From: Rubritepida sp.
GTDB taxonomy: Bacteria; Pseudomonadota; Alphaproteobacteria; Acetobacterales; Acetobacteraceae
Assembly (NCBI GenBank): GCA_022843345.1
Contig: JALHNW010000073.1
Location: 1 to 7,905, forward strand
Direction: 5' to 3'
Length of the DNA: 7,905 nucleotides
A program made the translations under genes and the position numbers. Position 1 is the first letter of the stretch, and every line of letters starts with the position of its first letter. Below are positions 5,908 through 7,905 of the stretch, one piece after another. The notes beneath the pieces are model-generated. The model was not told the DNA's origin, made no database searches, and was given only the letters and a program-made list of their open reading frames with translations.

Positions 5908-6972
5908 GGAAACCGCCTCCGCGATCGCCTTGCCCACGTCCACCGTGCCGGCCTGGCCGCCCAGGTCGCGCGTGCGCGGGCCGCCGTCACGCAGCAGCGC
6001 CTCGATGGAATCGGTGATGGCCTTGGCCGCCTCCCGCTCTCCCAGGTGGTCCAGCATCATCGCACCCGACCAGACCTGCCCGATCGGGTTCGCCACCCAC
6101 TTCCCCGCGATGTCGGGCGCCGAGCCGTGCACCGGCTCGAACATGGAAGGGTGGTCCTTCTCCGGGTTGATGTTGGCGGAGGCCGCGACGCCGATGGAGC
6201 CCGCCACCGCCGGCCCCAGGTCGCTCAGGATGTCGCCGAACAGGTTGGAGCCGACCACCACGTCGAACCAGTCCGGGTGCTGCACGAAATGGGCGCACAG
6301 GATGTCGATGTGGAACTGGTCCGTCGCCACCTCGGGGTAGTGCTTCGCCATCGCGTCGAAGCGCTCGTCCCAATAGGGCATGGTGAAGGTGATGCCGTTG
6401 GACTTGGTGGCGCTCGTCACCTTCTTCCGCGCGCGCGTCATCGCCAGTTCGAAGGCGTATTTGATGATGCGGTCGGTGCCCGTGCGCGTCAGGATGGATT
6501 GCTGGGACACGAATTCGCGGTCCGTGCCCGGGAACATGCGCCCGCCGACGGAGGAATACTCGCCCTCCGTGTTCTCGCGCACCACGTAGAAGTCGATCTC
6601 GTGCGGCGCGCGGTCGGCCAGCGGCGTCTTCACGCCTGGCAGCAGCTTGCAGGGGCGCAGGGACACGTACTGGTCGAAGCCGCGCCGGATCGGGATCAGC
6701 AGGCCCCAGAGGGAGACGTGGTCCGGCACGCCGGGCCAGCCCACCGCGCCCAGGAACACCGAGTCGCTGTCACGCAGCTGGTCCAGCCCGTCATCGGGCA
6801 TCATCTTGCCGGTCTTGGCGTAGGTCTCGCAGGACCAGTCGTAATGCGTCAGCGCCAGGTCGAAGCCGAAGCGCCGCGCGGCGGCATCCAGCACGCGCAG
6901 CCCCTCGGGCGTGGTTTCCTTGCCGATGCCGTCGCCGGGGATCACGGCGATGCGATGGGTGCGTGCGGCCAT
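5899..6972 (-). CDS. ttuC: Tartrate dehydrogenase/decarboxylase (D-malate dehydrogenase type), 357 aa
   Basis: A cytoplasmic NAD-dependent beta-decarboxylating dehydrogenase of the isocitrate/isopropylmalate family, closest to the tartrate dehydrogenase/D-malate dehydrogenase (TtuC/DmlA) group. These enzymes need a divalent metal. They oxidise tartrate to oxaloglycolate, decarboxylate meso-tartrate to glycerate and turn D-malate into pyruvate. Visible blocks are the N-terminal AVIPGDGIGKE (residues 9-19), LRPCKLLPGV (105-114) with substrate-binding R106, VVRENTEGEYSS (130-141) with R132 and catalytic Y139, K190 in SATKSNG, metal ligands D223, D247 and D251 (NLFGDILSDLGP, 243-254), and EPVHGSAPDIAG (279-290) with WVANPIG. 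The phrase GVPDHVSLWGLL (81-92) separates this group from LeuB. ATG 6972 has AGAGGAAG 8 bases upstream. It follows msrQ by 33 bases, so it is probably co-transcribed. Length is normal. No tartrate transporter is in view. Which acid is the main substrate is not decided by sequence. Confidence 0.9.
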   Translation of the reverse strand: MAARTHRIAVIPGDGIGKETTPEGLRVLDAAARRFGFDLALTHYDWSCETYAKTGKMMPDDGLDQLRDSDSVFLGAVGWPGVPDHVSLWGLLIPIRRGFDQYVSLRPCKLLPGVKTPLADRAPHEIDFYVVRENTEGEYSSVGGRMFPGTDREFVSQQSILTRTGTDRIIKYAFELAMTRARKKVTSATKSNGITFTMPYWDERFDAMAKHYPEVATDQFHIDILCAHFVQHPDWFDVVVGSNLFGDILSDLGPAVAGSIGVAASANINPEKDHPSMFEPVHGSAPDIAGKWVANPIGQVWSGAMMLDHLGEREAAKAITDSIEALLRDGGPRTRDLGGQAGTVDVGKAIAEAVSRA

Positions 6973-7005
6973 TGACGCGCTTCCTCTGCCTGGACGGCGG
7001 ATGGG

Positions 7006-7848
7006 TTACGCCCGCCGCCCCCGCCCGGCAAGCCGCCACCCCGCCGCCAGCAGCACGAACCCGGCCAGCCACAGCCCGGCCTGCACCGCCGGCCGCGGCC
7101 CGAAATCCCAGGCGCCGCGCCAATCCCAGTTCGCCGCCCAGACGCGCCCGGCCGGCAGCGCCGTCAGGGCGGCATACCAGGCCCATTCCAGGGCCGCGGC
7201 CGCCAGCGTCGCCGCGACCACCAGGGCCGCCAGCACCGGCAGGCTGCGCTGGCGCGCCGCCGGCAGCAGCCGCCACAGCAGCAGCCCCAGGATCAGCCCG
7301 GCATGGAACACGGATGGCGAGATGTCGGCCTTGCTCTGGATGAAGGCGTGCAGCAGCGCCAGCGCGGTGACCGGGAACACCAGCCGGTGCAGCCGCTTCC
7401 AGCCGCGCCCGAGCCGCTTCATCGCCGCATCCGTGCTGGTCCACCCCAGCCAGACGAGGCCCAGCAGCGCCAGCGTGCCGATGGCCAGGTAGATGCGCTG
7501 GACGATCTCGCTCAGCACCATCACCAAATTCCCATTCTGCAGTGCGGCGTAGAGAACGAGGTGCCCCGCCGCCCAGGCGAGCGCCCCCAACCCCACCATG
7601 CGGCGCAGCGCGAGGATGCGCGGCTCGCCCAGGATGCGCCCGATGGGCGTCACCGCCAGGGCCAGCGCCAGGAAGCGCAGCGCCCAGCGCCCGCTCTCGT
7701 GCATCGCCTGGTTGCGCGGCTCCGGCCCCAGGCCGTCGGTCAGCGCCCGCCACAGGATCCACAGCGCCGGGGCGAGCAGCAGCGCGAAGACCGCGGCGCG
7801 CAGCGCGGAGAAGCGCCCCTGCCGGTCGGTCCACGGGATCAGATCCAT
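7006..7848 (-). CDS. msrQ: MsrQ haem-binding membrane subunit of protein-methionine-sulfoxide reductase, with C-terminal extension (280 aa)
   Basis: MsrQ (YedZ) is an inner-membrane b-type haem protein of the ferric-reductase-like superfamily. It passes electrons from the quinone pool or a flavin reductase to the periplasmic molybdoenzyme MsrP, which repairs oxidised methionines in envelope proteins. Family features are MHESGRWALRFLALALAVTP (residues 49-68), RRMVGLGALAWAAGHLVLY (82-100) with H96, and RLGRGWKRLHRLVF (145-158) with H154, plus H167; these histidines are the likely haem ligands. The usual family length is roughly 200. Here about 80 residues follow, with two more probable membrane segments (about 203-222 and 256-273) separated by a Trp-rich stretch (WAANWDWRGAWDFG, 237-250). 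ATG 7848 lacks a clear Shine-Dalgarno and overlaps the end of an upstream frame by 10 bases, suggesting coupled translation. No msrP is visible; the adjacent upstream tail does not look like MsrP. Confidence 0.88.
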   Translation of the reverse strand: MDLIPWTDRQGRFSALRAAVFALLLAPALWILWRALTDGLGPEPRNQAMHESGRWALRFLALALAVTPIGRILGEPRILALRRMVGLGALAWAAGHLVLYAALQNGNLVMVLSEIVQRIYLAIGTLALLGLVWLGWTSTDAAMKRLGRGWKRLHRLVFPVTALALLHAFIQSKADISPSVFHAGLILGLLLWRLLPAARQRSLPVLAALVVAATLAAAALEWAWYAALTALPAGRVWAANWDWRGAWDFGPRPAVQAGLWLAGFVLLAAGWRLAGRGRRA

Positions 7849-7905
7849 CCGCGCGCCCGGATCGCTGCCGCGACCCGGCCCGTCTCGTCCAGCGGCAGGC
7901 GCGGC
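7839..7905 (-). CDS. C-terminal tail of an unidentified upstream gene (truncated by window edge)
   Basis: A frame entering from the right edge reads 21 residues (PRLPLDETGRVAAAIRARGW then I) and stops with TGA at 7841-7839, 10 bases inside msrQ. G/C at nearly every third codon position and the overlapping stop/start arrangement suggest a real gene end with translational coupling. The tail is too short to name. It does not resemble the usual MsrP C-terminus as I know it, so the upstream gene is probably something else. Confidence 0.5.
   Translation of the reverse strand, partial: PRLPLDETGRVAAAIRARGWI

Noticed and set aside
5887..6975. 362-residue open frame antisense to tartrate dehydrogenase
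   Set aside because: It is a mirror frame of a confidently identified enzyme, with biased composition and no recognisable motif.
6791..7834. 347-residue minus-strand frame overlapping msrQ and tartrate dehydrogenase
   Set aside because: It is out of frame with both real genes and made of Ala/Gly/Arg-rich sequence. The msrQ frame carries the conserved haem histidines.

Overview
The window is very GC-rich, with G/C at almost every third codon position, and every protein reads like one from an alphaproteobacterium. Gene content and sequence flavour (RecJ, TauE/SafE permeases, tartrate dehydrogenase, MsrQ) suggest a Roseomonas-like member of the Acetobacteraceae. That taxonomic call is an inference from style, not a database match. 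It looks like chromosomal housekeeping and metabolic DNA. I see no insertion sequence, phage gene, tRNA, rRNA or CRISPR array.

Left part (1-1742): the 3' end of recJ enters from the left edge on the + strand. A 207-base, AT-richer gap follows, with a good sigma70-type promoter (TTGCAA-17-TAATAC), and then a 222-residue protein I do not recognise. It ends 3 bases before the stop of a gene coming the other way.

Middle (1746-4103): two TauE/SafE-family membrane permeases are transcribed divergently from a 61-base gap. The rightward one is followed after 14 bases by an Asp/Glu-racemase-family enzyme, probably in the same operon. The racemase end overlaps the end of an oppositely oriented aldehyde dehydrogenase by 43 bases.

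Right part (4061-7905), all on the minus strand. In transcription order: the tail of an unidentified gene entering from the right edge, msrQ (haem-binding membrane subunit of methionine sulfoxide reductase), a tartrate/D-malate dehydrogenase, a 78-residue hypothetical protein, and a succinate-semialdehyde-type aldehyde dehydrogenase. The first three are tightly packed and probably co-transcribed. The small protein has its own near-consensus promoter, with inverted repeats over the -35 region and over the start of the transcript. It is therefore the most clearly regulated gene in the window, and it may carry the aldehyde dehydrogenase with it.

Functionally, the window holds oxidation of small acids and aldehydes (tartrate/D-malate, semialdehyde), an amino-acid racemase next to an anion permease, and envelope methionine repair. 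No single pathway links them all. I found no convincing new defence or mobile system. The best leads are the small regulated protein and its operator-like repeats, the C-terminal extension on MsrQ, and the paired divergent permeases.
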